Source: Arthrobacter sp. EpRS71
GTDB lineage: Bacteria; Actinomycetota; Actinomycetes; Actinomycetales; Micrococcaceae
Length of the DNA stretch: 64,000 bases
Direction: 5' to 3'
Assembly (NCBI RefSeq): GCF_001512285.1
Contig: NZ_LNUV01000001.1
Span: 106,015-170,014 of the forward strand
Below the pieces are notes generated by a model. The model did no database searches, was not told the DNA's origin, and saw nothing but the letters and a program-made list of their open reading frames with translations. Positions within the stretch are counted from its first letter, which is position 1. Each line of letters opens with the position of its first letter. Made by a program: the position numbers and the translations under genes. This document shows positions 44,096-53,502 of the stretch, one piece after another.

Positions 44096-44935
44096 CTAGG
44101 CCGGGCTGGCTGGGTTGGCCGTGATGTCCACTTCCAGCTGGCGGCAGGTTGCACGCAAGGCAGCCACCAAACCGGCGTCGAACACTTTACGGAAGCGCGT
44201 GGCGGGGGTGGCGACACTGAGTGCGCCAACCACCTGCCCGTGCCGATTGTGGAGCGCCATCCCGAGTGCGCTGACGCCCTCCTCCGTACCCTCGAAGTTG
44301 GCCGCGAACCCGTTGCCCCGGATGCTGTCCAGCTCGTGCAGAAAGGCCGGGTAGTCAGAGGCCAGGATGATGTCACCGCCGATCTCCGCATTGTGGCCCC
44401 GGAACAGTTGCTCAATCATGCCGGGTTCGAGCTCGGCCAGCATGGCTTTGCCGCCGGACGTCTTGTCAGCCCGCATGACAGTCCCCTGCCTGTCGCCGAT
44501 CCGGAGAACATTGCTGCCCTCCACGGTGGCGAGGAAGCGGACTTTCGTGCCCACCCGGACCATCAGATTGACCGTCTCATCCAGACGCGCGGACAAGAGC
44601 TCCATATGGGGTTGGGCGAGGTCACGCAATTGCCGGGTCCAGCTCAGTCCCGCCGGGCCAGCTCCCATGGCCGGGCCTGGAACGTATCGGCGGTTCTCGT
44701 CCTGCACGGCAAAGCCCCGGTACACCAGCATCGCCAGCAGTCGGTGGGCGGTTGAGGGCGCGACGCCAAGCTCTGCCGCGGCGTCCTTGAGGCGGAGCGC
44801 GCCGCCATCGCGGAGGAGTTGGAGGAGCTGCAAGGCGTTGTCCACGGCTTCGATGGAATACGTGGGCCGCTTCTGCGCTGGTTTCCGGGTTGAGTCTGGT
44901 TTTCGGCTTGGTTGTGATGCTGAGCTGTTCTGCAC
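44096..44935 (-). CDS. IclR-family regulator of the hydroxybenzoate/gentisate genes
   Basis: A 279-residue IclR protein. The N-terminal winged helix (AVDNALQLLQLLRDGGALRLKDAAAELGVAPSTAHRLLAML) is preceded by a basic tail. The C-terminal effector domain contains SGGKAMLAELEPG and GVSALGMALHNRHGQVVGALSVATPA. The GTG start at 44935 lies inside a copy of the ATTCTG-N5-CAGAAT operator, so it should control its own synthesis. It is between the gentisate operon and the divergent transporter-hydroxylase pair and is the likely shared regulator. The effector could be 3-hydroxybenzoate or gentisate. Confidence 0.9.
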   Translation of the reverse strand: MQNSSASQPSRKPDSTRKPAQKRPTYSIEAVDNALQLLQLLRDGGALRLKDAAAELGVAPSTAHRLLAMLVYRGFAVQDENRRYVPGPAMGAGPAGLSWTRQLRDLAQPHMELLSARLDETVNLMVRVGTKVRFLATVEGSNVLRIGDRQGTVMRADKTSGGKAMLAELEPGMIEQLFRGHNAEIGGDIILASDYPAFLHELDSIRGNGFAANFEGTEEGVSALGMALHNRHGQVVGALSVATPATRFRKVFDAGLVAALRATCRQLEVDITANPASPA

Positions 44936-44943
44936 AACAGAAT
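44927..44943. promoter_or_regulatory. IclR-type operator overlapping the iclR start, divergent to the transporter
   Basis: GTTCTGC-ACA-ACAGAAT matches the 17-bp gentisate-operon palindrome in reverse, with small arm changes. It covers the iclR start codon (44933-44935) and lies 41 bp before the transporter gene on the other strand. Confidence 0.7.
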
Positions 44944-44983
44944 TATATGGCCCCTCGAGTGCTGTTCATCTGACAGTGGTGGG

Positions 44984-46288
44984 ATGAATCACACACTTCC
45001 CGCTGCAGCGTCGCAAGGGTCATCTTCCGGAACCGGCACCGCTGAACTTCCCGCCGGCACCAGCTCTCCGCGGTTCTCCAAACGCTCGGCACTCGCCGTG
45101 CTGGTGTGCTGGCTGCTGGTGGTCTTCGACGGCTACGACCTCATTGTGTACGGGACCGTCCAAGCTTCCCTGGTTTCTGAAACCGGCTGGGGCCTGACCA
45201 AGGCCACCGCCGGGACCATCGGTTCCATGGCGTTCCTCGGCATGATGATCGGAGCCCTCTTTGCCGGCCGCATGGCCGACTCCTTGGGAAGGCGTAAGAC
45301 CATCCTCGGATGCGCAGCGGTCTTCTCGATCTTCACCATCCTCTGCGCGTTCGCGCCCAATGCGGCCGTGTTTGGCGCCTTTCGCCTGCTGGCCGGCATA
45401 GGACTCGGCGGGCTTGTGCCATCGGCCAACGCCTTGGTGGCCGAACTGGTCCCCACCAAATGGCGGTCCACCATTGCCACGCTCATGATGTCCGGTGTCC
45501 CCATCGGTGGATGCCTCGCCGCACTGGTGGGCATCCCGCTCATTCCCGCCTTCGGCTGGCAGGCAATGTTTCTGGTGGCCGTGCTGGCACTGGTCATCGT
45601 GGTGCCGCTGGGCTTGAAGTACATTCCGGAGACGCTGACGCCAGGGTCCAAAAAGGGTGGTCAATCCAAGGACTCCGCGGGTTTCCGCAGCCTGCTCCGC
45701 GCCCCCTACCTTGGCATCAGCGTCCTCTTTGCCCTTGCCACCATAGCCACCCTGTTCGCTTGGTATGGCCTGGGCACATGGTTGCCCAACCTGATGCAGC
45801 TGGCGGGGTACAACCTGGGATCGGCGCTGACCTTCGCACTGGCCCTGAACCTTGGTGCCGTTGCCGGATCGGTCATCACGGCCTGGGCGGGCACGCGTTT
45901 CGGACCGATTCCGACGGCGATAGCGGCAGCCGCCGTCGCCGCCGTCGGACTTGCCGTTCTCCTGGTCAGTCCGCCCGTCACTGTGGTCTATCTCGCCCTG
46001 GTGCTTGCCGGTGTCGGGACCCACGGCACGCAGTGCCTCATCATCGCTGCCGTCGCCAGCCACTACCCCGACCATTTGCGGGGGACCGCCCTCGGATGGG
46101 CGCTGGGCACTGGCCGCATCGGAGCCGTCATAGCACCCCAAGTGGGTGGCTTGTTGCTGGCGGCCGGGCTGGGCGTCAACTCCAACTTCCTCGCATTCGC
46201 TGGAGCGGCCGCAATCGCAGCGTTGCTGCTGGCCGGCGTGGCGGTCAAAATCACCACCAAAATCTCCCAAGGAGCAAACAATGTCTGA
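44984..46288 (+). CDS. Aromatic acid:H+ symporter (AAHS family MFS)
   Basis: A 434-residue, 12-segment transporter. The AAHS signature DGYDLIVYGTV is in the first segment, followed by GRMADSLGRRKT in the loop between segments 2 and 3. Relatives carry benzoate, 4-hydroxybenzoate, 3-hydroxybenzoate or gentisate. It is divergent from iclR and overlaps the start of the hydroxylase by 8 bases, so the pair is cotranscribed. By context it should import 3-hydroxybenzoate and perhaps gentisate. Confidence 0.9.
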   Translation: MNHTLPAAASQGSSSGTGTAELPAGTSSPRFSKRSALAVLVCWLLVVFDGYDLIVYGTVQASLVSETGWGLTKATAGTIGSMAFLGMMIGALFAGRMADSLGRRKTILGCAAVFSIFTILCAFAPNAAVFGAFRLLAGIGLGGLVPSANALVAELVPTKWRSTIATLMMSGVPIGGCLAALVGIPLIPAFGWQAMFLVAVLALVIVVPLGLKYIPETLTPGSKKGGQSKDSAGFRSLLRAPYLGISVLFALATIATLFAWYGLGTWLPNLMQLAGYNLGSALTFALALNLGAVAGSVITAWAGTRFGPIPTAIAAAAVAAVGLAVLLVSPPVTVVYLALVLAGVGTHGTQCLIIAAVASHYPDHLRGTALGWALGTGRIGAVIAPQVGGLLLAAGLGVNSNFLAFAGAAAIAALLLAGVAVKITTKISQGANNV

Positions 46289-47531
46289 ATACCCGGATTC
46301 CACTGACGTTCTGGTTGTGGGAGGTGGCATGGCCGGCCTCGCTGGAGCCTTGGCCCTCCGCGAAAACGGGGCCAACGTCACGCTGGTAGAGCGGGCGCCC
46401 GAGTTCGGGGAGGTGGGTGCCGGACTGCAGATGGCACCGAATGCCTCGCGCATTTTGAAGAGATGGGGGCTGCTGGAGAAAGCACTCGACATCGGTGTCC
46501 AGCCCAAGCACCTGGTGTTCCGCGATGCCATCACCGGCGAAGAGCTCACGCGTCAGTCGCTCGGCGGGGAGTTTGCCGAACGGTACGGCGCCCCTTACGT
46601 GGTGATTCACCGCAGCGACTTGCACCGTGTGCTCCTTGAGGGATGTGAAGCTGCCGGGGTGAAGCTGATCAATGATGTCAAGGTGAACGGCGTGGAAACC
46701 GTGAACGGCCGGGGAATAGTGCACACAGAGGCCGGCGTGGATTATGAAGCGGACGTCGTTATTGGCGCCGACGGCCTGAAGTCCATGCTTCGCCCGCTGG
46801 TGGCCTCAGATGAACCCGTTTCCTCTGCGTACGTGGCGTACCGGGGAACCGTTCCCATCACATCGGAAACCCCTGCCGCTGACCTCGAAGATGTTGTGGT
46901 CTATCTGGGCCCGGACTGCCACCTGGTGCAGTACCCGCTGCGCAAGGGTGAGTTGCTGAACACTGTGGCTGTTTTCAAATCTCCGTCCTTTCAGCGCGGG
47001 GAAGAGCAATACGGGGGAGTGGACGAACTGCAGGCCGCCTACAAGGATTGCGTCCCGGCGGTGCAGTCGGCGCTTGCGAACCTCGCCACCGGAATCCGCT
47101 GGCCCATGTATGACCGCGATCCGATTGAAAACTGGGTTGCCGGACGCATGGTCCTCATGGGCGATGCCGCCCACCCCATGCTGCAGTACCTCGCGCAAGG
47201 CGCTTGCCAGGCACTGGAGGACGCGGCCGTGCTGCAGGACGTGACCGCTGGCACCGTCTTCACAACCGACGGCATCAACCCCGCTGGCTGGGACGAGGCC
47301 TTGGCCGCTTTCAACTCCGCCCGCGCCGCACGCACCGCGAGGGTCCAGCGCACCGCCCGCGTCTGGGGTGAATCCTGGCATGTCTCCGGATTGGGCCGGA
47401 CTCTGCGCAATTTGCTGTTCAAGAGCCGCAAGGATAACGACTTTCAGTACAACGACTGGCTCTATGGTCAAACCGGGGAGGGATTGCCGGCACCGGAGGC
47501 GCCCCGGGTTGCCAGCCAGCTGCCAGCCTGA
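46281..47531 (+). CDS. 3-hydroxybenzoate 6-hydroxylase (FAD monooxygenase)
   Basis: A 416-residue class A flavoprotein hydroxylase that converts 3-hydroxybenzoate to gentisate with NADH and oxygen. It has the FAD fold VLVVGGGMAGLAGALAL, the DG motif VVIGADGLKS and the GD motif VLMGDAAHPMLQYLAQGACQ. Salicylate hydroxylases are close relatives. The gentisate genes next door decide for the 3-hydroxybenzoate or salicylate 5-type route, with the former more common in this layout. ATG 46281 has AAGGAG 6 bases upstream and overlaps the transporter stop. A terminator-like hairpin follows 22 bp downstream. Confidence 0.88.
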   Translation: MSEYPDSTDVLVVGGGMAGLAGALALRENGANVTLVERAPEFGEVGAGLQMAPNASRILKRWGLLEKALDIGVQPKHLVFRDAITGEELTRQSLGGEFAERYGAPYVVIHRSDLHRVLLEGCEAAGVKLINDVKVNGVETVNGRGIVHTEAGVDYEADVVIGADGLKSMLRPLVASDEPVSSAYVAYRGTVPITSETPAADLEDVVVYLGPDCHLVQYPLRKGELLNTVAVFKSPSFQRGEEQYGGVDELQAAYKDCVPAVQSALANLATGIRWPMYDRDPIENWVAGRMVLMGDAAHPMLQYLAQGACQALEDAAVLQDVTAGTVFTTDGINPAGWDEALAAFNSARAARTARVQRTARVWGESWHVSGLGRTLRNLLFKSRKDNDFQYNDWLYGQTGEGLPAPEAPRVASQLPA

Positions 47532-47553
47532 CGCTGCGCGCTCAAGCCGCCTG

Positions 47554-47588
47554 CCGTCGTCGTGCGTTTCTTAAAAGCACGACGGCGG
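47554..47588. terminator. Terminator-like hairpin after the hydroxylase gene
   Basis: CCGTCGTCGTGC (47554-47565) pairs with GCACGACGGCGG (47577-47588), 12 bp with one G-T pair, loop of 11 bases. It stands between the hydroxylase stop and a convergent gene, so it may serve both. No long T run is seen. Confidence 0.6.
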
Positions 47589-47629
47589 TGGCCGCTGTTT
47601 TACATTGGGGGCCAGCTATTCCCACGTCG

Positions 47630-48397
47630 CTAGAACAGCGGCCAGGGAACTGCCGACATCTCACCGCTCGGAGCCGGAAAGCGCCCCGAGGCGCGCAACC
47701 GGGCGCAGCGCGTTGCGAGCGCCTCCATTTCTTCGGCACTGAGCAAGTGGGCCAACTCCCGGCCCAGCCCACCGTCCAACCCTTCGATGACACGATCAAT
47801 GCCTTCGCGTTCCCCGGTGGTGAGAGGGTCTCCCAACCATCCCCAGAGCACCGTGCGCAGCTTGTGGTCATGGTGGAAGGTCAGCCCATGGTCAACGCCG
47901 TGCCGGTGCCCGCCCGTCATGGCAAGAATGTGGTTGCCTTTGCGGTCGGCATTGTTGACCACCGTGTCGAAAACCGCCATGCGTCTGAGCTCTGGCGAGT
48001 CTTCGTGAACCAGGGTGACCATCTGTCCGTTCTCATCCTGTCCTTCGAGAACGTGTTTCCAGCCTTCCTCCGGCACATGCTCCGTTGCTACCAAGTCCAC
48101 GGCGTGTTGGTCGGGGTCTTGCTCCTGCCAAAGCTGCACCATTCCCTCACCCAATGGACCATCGCGCAGCCAGGTGCGGGGCACGATGTCCCAGCCGAAG
48201 GCCTGCGAGACCAGATAGGCGGCGACCTCCCGGTGTGCCAACGTGCCATGGGGAAAGTCCCACAGCGGGCTCTCGCCTGCTATGGGTTTGTAGACGACTT
48301 GCACATCGCCGATGCTGCCCAGGAATGTAGCGTTGGAGGCCGTGGTGATCCGGCCCGTCAGCGTCAGCTCGGCGGTCAGTAGGTCCGGTGCCGGCAT
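47630..48397 (-). CDS. SCO1664-family protein
   Basis: A 255-residue conserved actinobacterial protein with a phosphatidylinositol-kinase-like or HipA-like fold. The stretches VVYKPIAGESPLWDFPHGTLAHREVAAYLVS and FDTVVNNADRKGNHIL are characteristic; the latter resembles a kinase catalytic loop. Its biochemical role is not known. It overlaps the DUF3090 gene by one base. SCO1664-like, DUF3090 and phosphoglycerate-mutase-like genes are a conserved trio in this group, and all three are present here in order. Confidence 0.88.
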   Translation of the reverse strand: MPAPDLLTAELTLTGRITTASNATFLGSIGDVQVVYKPIAGESPLWDFPHGTLAHREVAAYLVSQAFGWDIVPRTWLRDGPLGEGMVQLWQEQDPDQHAVDLVATEHVPEEGWKHVLEGQDENGQMVTLVHEDSPELRRMAVFDTVVNNADRKGNHILAMTGGHRHGVDHGLTFHHDHKLRTVLWGWLGDPLTTGEREGIDRVIEGLDGGLGRELAHLLSAEEMEALATRCARLRASGRFPAPSGEMSAVPWPLF

Positions 48398-48942
48398 CAG
48401 GCGTCGGGAAGGGTGCAGGTGTGCCCGTCGGCGTCTATGGGGAAACCGCAGAGCGGGCAGGTGGGACGACCAGCCCCGACGATTTCACGGGTGCGCTTGG
48501 CGAAGGCGCGGGCGGTGCCCACCGGCATTCGCACCAGCAGCATTTCGGGCGCGTTGGAGTGGTCCTCATCCAGGAAATCGTCGTCATCAGCATCGGCGAG
48601 GGGGTACGCCTCAACCACAACCTGGGCCGTGGTGGGATCCCAGCCCAAACTCATTGCGCCGGTGCGGAACTGCTCCTCAACGGCCTCAAGGGGATCGTTG
48701 TCCACCAACTCAATGGGGGTACTGCTGGGAACGCTGAACGGGTTGCCCGCCACCGTACCGAGCTGGTCCAGCATTGCATCGATCTTCTCCGCGAGCAGAG
48801 CAGACTGCTGCTTCTCCAAGGCAATACTCACGATCTGAGTCCCTGCGCGCACCTGCAGATAGAACGTGCGCGACCCCGGAAGGCCAATGGTGCCAACTAC
48901 AACCCGATCAGGCCAGGCAAACTCGTGAACACGTGTAGGCAT
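48397..48942 (-). CDS. DUF3090 family protein
   Basis: A 181-residue protein. The opening PTRVHEFAWPDRVVVGTIGLPG and the C-terminal zinc-ribbon-like CPLCGFPIDADGHTC identify the actinobacterial DUF3090 family. The four C-terminal metal ligands (Cys, Cys, His, Cys) suggest zinc binding. Function unknown. It sits between the SCO1664-like and mutase-like genes, 24 bp from the latter, and probably works in the same undefined process. Confidence 0.9.
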   Translation of the reverse strand: MPTRVHEFAWPDRVVVGTIGLPGSRTFYLQVRAGTQIVSIALEKQQSALLAEKIDAMLDQLGTVAGNPFSVPSSTPIELVDNDPLEAVEEQFRTGAMSLGWDPTTAQVVVEAYPLADADDDDFLDEDHSNAPEMLLVRMPVGTARAFAKRTREIVGAGRPTCPLCGFPIDADGHTCTLPDA

Positions 48943-48966
48943 GTCTGTATTTTAGGCACATAAGGG

Positions 48967-49659
48967 TCACGACGCCCTATGTCCTGCGCCCCCGCCCACC
49001 GGCGCATCGCCGGAGTGGATGCCGTTTGAGAGCCACGACAGGTCACCCGCGTCGGTGTTGGTGGCATAAACGGTTGGCCGGTTGGCTCCATAGCGCACGA
49101 TCGACAGGGAAGCGGGGCCCACGCTGAGGCGCTGGAACAGGTCAAGGTGCATTCCGAGCGCATCGGCGAGGATTGACTTGATGATGTCACCGTGACTTAC
49201 CGCCACCCACACGGCCCCGGACCCATGCTCGGCTTCGAAGGCGGCATCGAGGCGTCGGATCGCTGCCACGGACCGGGCTTGCATCGCGGCCATGGATTCG
49301 CCGCCGGGAAAGACGACGGCGGACGGCTGCGATTGCACCACCGACCACAAATCTTCGGAGGCAAGATCACTGAGCGTGCGGCCTTGCCACTGCCCATAAT
49401 CGCACTCGCTGAGATCGGGCTCCACCGGTGCGTACGGCGTCCCGGCTTGGCGATCGATGATCAGCTGGGCGGTCTGCCGGCAACGCTCCAGAGGGCTGGA
49501 CACCACCGCTGCTACTGGTACGGCGGCGAGCCGGTCTGCTGCCAGGGCCGCCTGTTCGAGGCCGGTCTGGTCCAGGCTGACACCGGGGGCCCGTCCGGCC
49601 AGCACTCCGGTTGCATTGGCCGTGGTGCGTCCGTGCCGCACAAGAATAACTGTTGCCAT
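48967..49659 (-). CDS. Histidine phosphatase family protein (MSMEG_4193-like)
   Basis: A 230-residue phosphoglycerate-mutase-like phosphatase. The catalytic RHG is in LVRHGRTTANATGVLAGR, a second active-site region is SPLERCRQT, and VSHGDIIKSILADAL carries the second histidine. It belongs to the actinobacterial subgroup that neighbours DUF3090 and SCO1664-like genes. Its substrate is not known. It opens the three-gene unit; the translation start ATG 49659 gives the usual family length. Confidence 0.9.
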   Translation of the reverse strand: MATVILVRHGRTTANATGVLAGRAPGVSLDQTGLEQAALAADRLAAVPVAAVVSSPLERCRQTAQLIIDRQAGTPYAPVEPDLSECDYGQWQGRTLSDLASEDLWSVVQSQPSAVVFPGGESMAAMQARSVAAIRRLDAAFEAEHGSGAVWVAVSHGDIIKSILADALGMHLDLFQRLSVGPASLSIVRYGANRPTVYATNTDAGDLSWLSNGIHSGDAPVGGGAGHRAS

Positions 49660-49792
49660 CCACCAAGCCTAACCAGTAGTCGTTACCCGTGAGACCGCAC
49701 CCGAACCGGGCGCGCGCACGAAGAGGGTGCAGACTTGGGTTCATGAAGATGGCTGCGGGCTTACGGCACCGCGAAAACAAGAGTCGCACTTG

Positions 49793-51997
49793 ATGGACAC
49801 CACCACCATGACGGGCAGCGCTTACGACGACGCAGTCCGGGCAGTCCGGGCCGGTGAACTCACCGCGGATGGGGCGGCGAACCAGCTGATCGGCCAGATG
49901 ACGGACGGGGAGATCCTTGGGTTGCTCGACGGCGACTCGCCCCGGTGGCTGCTCCCGTTCATCCCGGTACTGCTCGGAAGGCGCCCGTTCGTGGCGGGGG
50001 CAGTCAGCCGACTCGGCATGCCGGGCCTTCGGTTCAGCGACGGTGGCCGGGGCGTGGTGATCGGCGCGTCCACGGCTTTCCCCGTAACGATTGCGCGGGC
50101 AGCCACCTGGGATCCAGCGCTGGAGGAACGGGTTGGGCTTGCGATCGGTCTTGAGACCAGGGCAAGGGGAGCAAACTACTCAGCCTCAGTCTGCGTGAAC
50201 CTGCTTCGCCACCCTGCATGGGGCCGGGCGCAGGAGTGCTACGGCGAGGACCCGGTACTCACCGGCCGGATGGGATCGGCCCTGACGCGGGGCGTTCGCG
50301 TGAACACCATGGCGTGCGTGAAGCACTTCGCGCTCAACTCAATGGAGAACGAACGCTTCGAGGTGGACGTTGCGGTGGACGAACACTCCTTGCACGAGGT
50401 CTACTTGCCCCACTTCAAAGCGGTAGTGGACGCCGGCGCCGATTCCGTCATGAGTGCGTACAACCGCGTTCGAGGCGAATACATGGACGTCAACCGCGCC
50501 CTGCTCACCGACGTGTTAAGGCAGGAGTGGGGTTTCTCCGGGTTCGTGACGAGCGACTGGGTGTTCGGCACCCACGATGCAGTAGCCAGCCTTGAAGCAG
50601 GAATGGACGTGGAGATGCCGCTCCGGCTGCTGCGCGCCCGCGAACTGCCAGCCGCGCTGCGTAACGGTGACCTGGCCCGATCCACGGTTCTGCAGTCCGC
50701 ACACCGCATCCTGCGCACGTGCGTGCAGCATGCCTCAATCCGGCAGGTGGAGGCGCCGAACCTTCACGTCATCGCATCCCAGGCGCACCGGAGTCTTGCC
50801 CACCAGGTCGCCGCGGAGTCGATCGTGCTACTGAAAAACGAACCCGTGGGTGCGGCGCCGCTGCTACCACTGGCTCCCACCACCGGACATCTTGCGGTGA
50901 TCGGTCGACTCGCCGGACGAGCGAACCTCGGCGATCACGGCTCGTCACGTGTCCGGCCTCCTTCCACCGTCTCACCCCTGCAGGGCCTTCGTGAGGCCCT
51001 TCCCGGGGTCCGGATCACCACAACAACCGGCCAGAACGTGCGCCGCGCGGCGGCGTTGGCAGCCGCGGCGGAGACGGCGATCGTCGTCGTCGGCCTGGAC
51101 CAGCACGACGAAGGCGAATCGGTGGTCACCGGCGGTGTGGACGTGGGCGTGCTCGGAAGGACCGTTGGCTCAGGTCCCCTCCGCCGGTTCCTCATCGGAG
51201 CGGCGCACCTGGCCGCCCGCTTCGTCCGAGGTGGCGACCGCAGCTCGCTCAACCTGCGCCCCACCGACGAACGGCTCCTTCAGGCGGTGGTCGCCGCGAA
51301 CCCCCGGACCGTCGTGGTGCTGATCAGCGGCAGCGCGATCCTCACTGAGACATGGCGGGACCGGGTGCCAGCGCTCCTCCTCGCTTGGTACGGCGGTATG
51401 GAGGGCGGACGCGCGCTCGCGAGCGTGCTGACCGGCAATGAGGAACCCGGTGGACGGCTGCCTTTTGTGCTGCCAACGGACGCCGCCCATCTGCCGTTCT
51501 TCGACTCCGCGGCAAAATCTGTTGTCTATGACGAGCAATGGGGTCAACGCCGGCTCGACGGCGAGGGACACAGTCCCGCGTTTCCCTTCGGGTTCGGCCT
51601 GGGCTATACAACCATGGAGCACCGCCTCCTGGAACACACCTTGGACAATACCGGCGGCCATGCGGACGTTCTCGTAACCAACACAGGCGACCGCAAGGGC
51701 TCCACCGTGGTTCAGATCTACGCCGCCGATGTGTCCCTCCGCAGACCCGTGTCCCAGCTTCTGGGCTTCCGCAAGGTGACCCTGCAACCCGGTGGTGAGA
51801 CCACTGTGCGGGTGGTTCTGGATGCAGCCCCTACCTTGCAGCGCGATCCGAGCACTCGGCGTTGGTCTCCCCGTGCGGGGGAGTGGGCCCTGCTCGCCAG
51901 CCAACACAGCCCGGACAGTTGGGCGAACGCCGTCCGCTTGCGGCACACAGAGGGTCTGACAGACAAGGACGTCATCACGGACGGCCGGCAGGCCTGA
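49793..51997 (+). CDS. Glycoside hydrolase family 3 protein (beta-glucosidase type)
   Basis: A 734-residue GH3 enzyme without a signal peptide, so probably cytoplasmic. The N-terminal barrel carries the nucleophile aspartate in GFVTSDWVFGTHD, with CVKHFALNSMENERFEVD before it. The C-terminal sandwich domain follows (QIVVVLISGSAILTE-like, LLAWYGGMEGGRALASVLTG). A fibronectin-like domain closes the protein (VTLQPGGETTVRVVLD). It would release terminal beta-linked sugars from oligosaccharides or glycosides. The ATG start at 49793 has a weak ribosome site; ATG 49808 is possible. No sugar transporter lies next to it. Confidence 0.88.
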   Translation: MDTTTMTGSAYDDAVRAVRAGELTADGAANQLIGQMTDGEILGLLDGDSPRWLLPFIPVLLGRRPFVAGAVSRLGMPGLRFSDGGRGVVIGASTAFPVTIARAATWDPALEERVGLAIGLETRARGANYSASVCVNLLRHPAWGRAQECYGEDPVLTGRMGSALTRGVRVNTMACVKHFALNSMENERFEVDVAVDEHSLHEVYLPHFKAVVDAGADSVMSAYNRVRGEYMDVNRALLTDVLRQEWGFSGFVTSDWVFGTHDAVASLEAGMDVEMPLRLLRARELPAALRNGDLARSTVLQSAHRILRTCVQHASIRQVEAPNLHVIASQAHRSLAHQVAAESIVLLKNEPVGAAPLLPLAPTTGHLAVIGRLAGRANLGDHGSSRVRPPSTVSPLQGLREALPGVRITTTTGQNVRRAAALAAAAETAIVVVGLDQHDEGESVVTGGVDVGVLGRTVGSGPLRRFLIGAAHLAARFVRGGDRSSLNLRPTDERLLQAVVAANPRTVVVLISGSAILTETWRDRVPALLLAWYGGMEGGRALASVLTGNEEPGGRLPFVLPTDAAHLPFFDSAAKSVVYDEQWGQRRLDGEGHSPAFPFGFGLGYTTMEHRLLEHTLDNTGGHADVLVTNTGDRKGSTVVQIYAADVSLRRPVSQLLGFRKVTLQPGGETTVRVVLDAAPTLQRDPSTRRWSPRAGEWALLASQHSPDSWANAVRLRHTEGLTDKDVITDGRQA

Positions 51998-52003
51998 TGC
52001 TGA

Positions 52004-52021
52004 CTAGGGATCTTGCCCTAG
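52004..52021. terminator. Short hairpin between convergent genes
   Basis: CTAGGG (52004-52009) pairs with CCCTAG (52016-52021), loop of 6 bases. It is followed by a second small inverted repeat (GACC, then GGTC). It may act as a bidirectional terminator between the GH3 gene and the glycosyltransferase, but the stem is short. Confidence 0.3.
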
Positions 52022-52038
52022 GACCTCTTAAGGTCTCG

Positions 52039-53502
52039 TTACCCGGGAAGATCGCGGAACGGTTCCGCCGGCCCTTCCACGCGGACAGGCAGTGCATCCT
52101 CGCCCCGAAGCATGGCACGGAGCAAGCGACGTTCCTCCCAATGACGCAGCGGGGACGCCTGGCTGCGCCGCAGCACCAACTCTCCATCCGGCGTCGAGTG
52201 TCGCTTCTGCAGGTCCGCCACCTCCTCCTCTTGCAGCAGCGCAACCGTGCTGCCCGACACCTGGTCCACCAGACGAACCAAGGAGGAGGGCCCGGTGAGG
52301 TCGGTCGCGACAAATCGCTGCTCGCTGGCGGCAAGAATGGTCCTTTGCGCCGCCCGTGTGACCACCAGCGGACGGGACGGCCCGCCCAACAGCTCGCTGA
52401 GTACGTTGGCTGCGGCGTCCGGGCGGCCTGTTCTCTGCGCCGCTGCCTGCATCATCTGTAACTTCCCGGGCTCGCGCAGAACCTCATCGATCTTCCAGCC
52501 GATGGTTGCGGCTGCGTTGCAGCGGACGGCGGCCCCCTGCTCCATGAGGTAATCGCCGTTGCGTACCTCCTGACCAGGGATCGGGTTCACAAGAACCATG
52601 GGGAGCCCTGCAGCCATGCACTCCGACGCCGACAACCCGCCCGGCTTGCCCACGAACAAGTCAGCGCGCTGCAGGAGCTGCGGCATTTCCGTCGTGAAGC
52701 CGAGCACGGTGTAGCGCTCGCCAGCCGACGCCACAAGTGCCTCGATGCGCTGCCGCAGAGCGTCGTTGCGTCCGCATACCACTGTGGCCGTGAAATCCGA
52801 GCGCATGTGCATCGTTTGCCGCACCACCGAGACAGCGTAGTCGCCACCACTAGCGCCCGCCGAGATGAGTAGCATGGGTGGCTTGGTGGCATCGCGTACT
52901 GGCGCCGGGCTGAGCTGTTTCTTAATCGGGATTCCCGTGGCAGCCACTCGGTCGGGAGGAAGACCGAGCGCCATCAGCTCCACCTTTCCTTCCTCCCTGG
53001 CCAGAAAGATCTTGTGGAACGCGCCAGTAAGTGACAAGCCTTGGAAGTCGTAGTCGGTGGTCACCACAGCTGTCTTGGCGTCGATCACGCCCCGAAGAAG
53101 CAGCGTTGCCAACAACTGGGCCGGCAGGAAATGTGTGCACACGATCGCTGTGGGACGGAACCTTTTGATGGCACTGATCACCGGACTGGAGTTCACCCTC
53201 GTCCAGGGGTCAATCGGGCCACGGCGCCGGAATGGCGGGTTGCTGATGTCATAGCCCCACTCGACCAGCCATGGCAGGTCCTCCACCAGGACGAAGTAAC
53301 CCTTACCCAGCAGAGCGCGGTAGAGAACGCTGCTCACTTGCAGCACGTCCAGCACCTGCACCTCGGCGATGTCCGTGCGTCCGGCACATGCTTGCTGCAC
53401 TGCCGCTGCCGCGCTGTTATGCCCCGATCCCACGCCTGCGGACAGGATGAGAATGCGCTCTCCGCTGTCGGGGGCTTCGGCTCGGGCCGACATTGTGCGC
53501 AT
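52039..53502 (-). CDS. Glycosyltransferase, monogalactosyldiacylglycerol synthase-like
   Basis: A 487-residue GT-B glycosyltransferase of the MGDG synthase / processive diacylglycerol glucosyltransferase kind. LILSAGVGSGHNSAAAAVQQA is the acceptor-side glycine loop, and GKPGGLSASECMAAGLPMVLVNPIPGQE is the nucleotide-sugar site. These enzymes add glucose or galactose to diacylglycerol to make membrane glycolipids. About 100 C-terminal residues beyond the catalytic fold are not recognised. The start is ATG 53502 or 53493, neither with a strong ribosome site. It is transcribed away from the reductase-desaturase pair, which also acts on lipids. Confidence 0.82.
   Translation of the reverse strand: MRTMSARAEAPDSGERILILSAGVGSGHNSAAAAVQQACAGRTDIAEVQVLDVLQVSSVLYRALLGKGYFVLVEDLPWLVEWGYDISNPPFRRRGPIDPWTRVNSSPVISAIKRFRPTAIVCTHFLPAQLLATLLLRGVIDAKTAVVTTDYDFQGLSLTGAFHKIFLAREEGKVELMALGLPPDRVAATGIPIKKQLSPAPVRDATKPPMLLISAGASGGDYAVSVVRQTMHMRSDFTATVVCGRNDALRQRIEALVASAGERYTVLGFTTEMPQLLQRADLFVGKPGGLSASECMAAGLPMVLVNPIPGQEVRNGDYLMEQGAAVRCNAAATIGWKIDEVLREPGKLQMMQAAAQRTGRPDAAANVLSELLGGPSRPLVVTRAAQRTILAASEQRFVATDLTGPSSLVRLVDQVSGSTVALLQEEEVADLQKRHSTPDGELVLRRSQASPLRHWEERRLLRAMLRGEDALPVRVEGPAEPFRDLPG

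Noticed and set aside
45020..46549. Minus-strand frame of 509 residues
   Set aside because: It is opposite the aromatic acid transporter and has low-complexity composition without motifs.
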